From an uncultured Clostridia bacterium (GTDB lineage Bacteria; Bacillota; Clostridia; Oscillospirales; Ruminococcaceae): a stretch of 10,486 nucleotides of DNA. The DNA is taken from contig CANCXY010000111.1 in the NCBI GenBank assembly GCA_947381875.1, positions 1 through 10,486 on the forward strand, in the 5' to 3' direction. The position numbers were made by a program, and so were the translations under genes. The notes below the pieces were generated by a model. The model was not told the origin of the DNA and searched no databases. It saw only the letters and a program-made list of their open reading frames with translations. Positions within the stretch are counted from its first letter, which is position 1. Each line of letters begins with the position of its first letter. This document shows, piece by piece, positions 9,035 to 10,486 of this stretch.

Positions 9035-9138
9035 TGCCGCACCGCAGCGGCACTGCCAGCCCTGCAAAGAAATTTTGTATACTTCCCCGCCCTGCGGGCA
9101 GGAAATGCCAGAATATCCCCTCTCCCATTGGACAGGCC

Positions 9139-9161
9139 GCGCAACAATGAAATTGTTGCGC
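9139..9161. repeat. Isolated 23-nt perfect palindrome with 10-bp arms
   Basis: GCGCAACAAT, loop GAA, then ATTGTTGCGC: a perfect 10-bp stem with a 3-nt loop. It lies in the 244-nt gap between purH and the membrane protein gene, 2 nt from the GATGGG leader of array R3. It shares the 3-nt loop format of the array hairpins but not their CC...GG sequence. No U-run follows on either strand, so a standard terminator is unlikely. It could be a dyad operator, an RNA hairpin or an end piece of the R3 element. The rest of the gap (9022-9138) shows only a small CCCGC-CCT-GCGGG stem-loop at 9086-9098 and nothing else I can name. Confidence 0.8.
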
Positions 9162-9163
9162 AT

Positions 9164-9265
9164 GATGGGATTCCAAAGGGACTGCGTCCCTTTGGCGGAG
9201 TCCAGAGGCAGAGCCTCTGGCAGGTCCGGGCAGCGCCCGGCGGGGTCCAGGGGCAGAGCCCCTGG
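9164..9265. repeat. Hairpin-repeat array R3 (four stem-loops) directly after purH
   Basis: Four perfect hairpins in tandem: 9173-9195 (10-bp stem CCAAAGGGAC, loop TGC), 9202-9220 (8-bp CCAGAGGC, loop AGA), 9226-9240 (6-bp CCGGGC, loop AGC) and 9247-9265 (8-bp CCAGGGGC, loop AGA). Linkers are CGGAGT, CAGGT and CGGGGT. The leader GATGGGATT (9164-9172) matches that of R1, and the orientation is the same as R1. The last hairpin touches the purH stop codon (9266-9268) with no base between, so the purH message runs straight from its stop into the array. This is the longest of the three arrays and contains two stem types not seen in the others. Confidence 0.92.
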
Positions 9266-10441
9266 TCAGTGGTGGAACAGGCGCAGGCCGTTGAAGGCCA
9301 TGACGATGTTGTATTTGTCGCAGGTCTGGATCACTTCGTCGTCGCGGATGGAGCCGCCCGGCTCTACGATGGCCGTCACGCCGGAACGGCGGGCGCGCTC
9401 GATGTTGTCGCCGAAGGGGAAAAAGGCATCGCTGCCGAGGGATACGCCTGTCACCTGGGAGAGCCAGGCTTTCTTTTCTTCGCGCGTGAGCGGTTCGGGC
9501 TGGCGGGTGAAGGTGTTGGCCCATACGCTGTCGCCGATCACATCCTCGTATTCCTCCGAGATGTATACGTCTATCGCATTGTCGCGGTTGGGGCGGGCGA
9601 TGTCGGAGCGGAAGGGCAGGTCAAGTACCTTCGGATGATGGCGGAGCTGCCAGATGTCAGCCTTGTTGCCCGCGAGGCGCGTGCAGTGGATGCGGCTCTG
9701 CTGGCCCGCGCCTACGCCGATGAGCTGGCCGTCCTGCGCGTAGCACACCGAGTTCGACTGCGTGTATTTCAGCGCGATCAGGCACAGGGTCAGGTCACGT
9801 TTCTGGGCTTCGGAGAGCGCTTTATTTTTTGTGACGATGTTCGCGAACGTCTCCTCGCCGAATGTGGCGTTGTTGCGGCCCTGCTCAAATGTGATGCCGT
9901 ATACGTCCTTCTGTTCCACGGGCGCGGGCGTGTAGGCGGGATCGATGGCGACGATATTGTAGCCGCCTTTGCGCTTCGTTTTCAGGATGGCGAGCGCCGC
10001 CTCTGAATAGCCCGGCGCAATCACGCCGTCTGTCACCTCGTGCTGGATGACGCGCGCCGTGGCCTCGTCGCACTCGTCCGAAAGTGCGATCCAGTCGCCA
10101 AAGCTGGACATGCGGTCCGCGCCGCGCGCGCGGGCATAGGCGCAAGCCAGCGGCGAGAGCGCAAGCCCCTCCTCTACGCCGTACATTTTGCGCAGGGTAG
10201 CGTCCAGGGGCAGCCCCAGCGCCGCGCCCGCAGGGCTTACATGCTTGAACGACGCGGCGGCGGGCAGGCCTGTCGCCGCTTTCAATTCTTTCACAAGCTG
10301 CCAGGAATTGAGCGCGTCTAAGAAATTGATATACCCCGGCTTGCCGTTCAGCACTGTGACAGGCAGTTCGCCCTCTTTCATAAAGATGCGCGCGGGCTTC
10401 TGGTTGGGGTTGCAGCCATATTTCAGTTCTAATTCCTGCAT
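9266..10441 (-). CDS. purH: AICAR formyltransferase without IMP cyclohydrolase domain
   Basis: This enzyme transfers a formyl group from 10-formyl-THF to AICAR, giving FAICAR. The 391-residue product covers only the transformylase part of classical bifunctional PurH (about 510-530 residues); the N-terminal MGS-like IMP cyclohydrolase domain is absent. KYGCNPNQ (7-14) corresponds to the RYGxNPHQ start of the transformylase domain. SFKHVSPAG (64-72) holds the catalytic Lys66-His67 pair, usually seen as KHxNPCG. KYTQSNSV (225-232), GQQSR (246-250), GNKADIW (258-264), SDAFFPFGDN (337-346) and the terminal LRLFHH are all family hallmarks. The ATG at 10439-10441 has AGGAG with a 7-nt spacer. The upstream gene ends only 12 nt away, so the two are surely co-transcribed. 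Stand-alone forms are known in Clostridia, paired with a separate cyclohydrolase. Confidence 0.95.
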   Translation of the reverse strand: MQELELKYGCNPNQKPARIFMKEGELPVTVLNGKPGYINFLDALNSWQLVKELKAATGLPAAASFKHVSPAGAALGLPLDATLRKMYGVEEGLALSPLACAYARARGADRMSSFGDWIALSDECDEATARVIQHEVTDGVIAPGYSEAALAILKTKRKGGYNIVAIDPAYTPAPVEQKDVYGITFEQGRNNATFGEETFANIVTKNKALSEAQKRDLTLCLIALKYTQSNSVCYAQDGQLIGVGAGQQSRIHCTRLAGNKADIWQLRHHPKVLDLPFRSDIARPNRDNAIDVYISEEYEDVIGDSVWANTFTRQPEPLTREEKKAWLSQVTGVSLGSDAFFPFGDNIERARRSGVTAIVEPGGSIRDDEVIQTCDKYNIVMAFNGLRLFHH

Positions 10442-10453
10442 AGTGCGGCTCCT

Positions 10454-10486
10454 TTACACTTTGTTGTATTTGTTAATGATGCGGTC
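10454..10486 (-). CDS. 3' end of upstream gene, possibly IMP cyclohydrolase
   Basis: Only the last ten codons and a TAA stop are inside the window, ending DRIINKYNKV. The reading frame is open to the right edge. The stop lies 12 nt before the purH start, and the purH ribosome binding site (AGGAG, 10449-10453) directly abuts the stop codon, which marks a tight operon junction. Ten residues cannot identify a family. A PurO-like IMP cyclohydrolase would fit because the adjacent PurH lacks that domain and clostridial operons often place the two genes together. That is inference from context alone. Confidence 0.5.
   Translation of the reverse strand, partial: DRIINKYNKV

Noticed and set aside
9022..9147. 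TTG start at 9147 extending the membrane protein by 42 residues
   Set aside because: The extra residues are not membrane-like or domain-like, the TTG lies within a palindrome, and the ATG at 9021 has a purine-rich ribosome binding site just upstream.
1456..9265. CRISPR array
   Set aside because: Repeats are hairpins joined by linkers of about 5-7 bases, and the arrays lie in separate gaps. There are no unique spacers of about 30 bases and no cas genes.
8390..10006. Plus-strand open frame of about 538 codons
   Set aside because: It runs antisense across the membrane protein gene, the R3 hairpin array and purH, so it crosses unrelated units. Low-complexity Arg/Ala-rich composition marks it as a shadow.

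Overview
This window is a stretch of a de novo purine biosynthesis operon, with every gene on the minus strand. It comes from a fairly GC-rich bacterium. The protein types (single-chain PurL of about 1240 residues, stand-alone AICAR transformylase, long-form PurB) and the strong AGGAGG-like ribosome binding sites suggest a member of the Clostridia, most likely Oscillospirales/Ruminococcaceae. That placement is inference from protein style and base composition; no rRNA or other marker is present.

In transcription order (right to left) the layout is: the last ten codons of an unidentified gene, possibly an IMP cyclohydrolase (10454-10486); a stand-alone AICAR formyltransferase, purH-type (9266-10441); a gap with four tandem hairpins and a separate 23-nt palindrome; a 727-residue polytopic membrane protein of probable GT-C glycosyltransferase type (6838-9021); an AT-rich gap that may hold a promoter; purD (5400-6689); a gap with three tandem hairpins; purL (1537-5253); a gap with two tandem hairpins; and purB, nearly complete but cut by the left edge (1-1403). 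There are no rRNA, tRNA, CRISPR, IS element or phage genes, and no gene-free stretch longer than 300 bases.

The enzymes cover GAR synthesis (PurD), FGAR to FGAM (PurL), the adenylosuccinate lyase steps (PurB) and AICAR to FAICAR (PurH). The final ring closure must come from a separate cyclohydrolase, because the PurH here has no IMPCH domain. The membrane protein has no obvious place in the pathway and looks like an insertion that splits the operon between purH and purD.

The most unusual feature is a family of modular GC-rich hairpin arrays in three of the four wider gene junctions. The units have perfect stems, 3-nt loops and a conserved linker. The copies differ in loops or by compensated base-pair changes, and they occur in both orientations relative to transcription. 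They resemble REP-type or MITE-type repeats rather than terminators.
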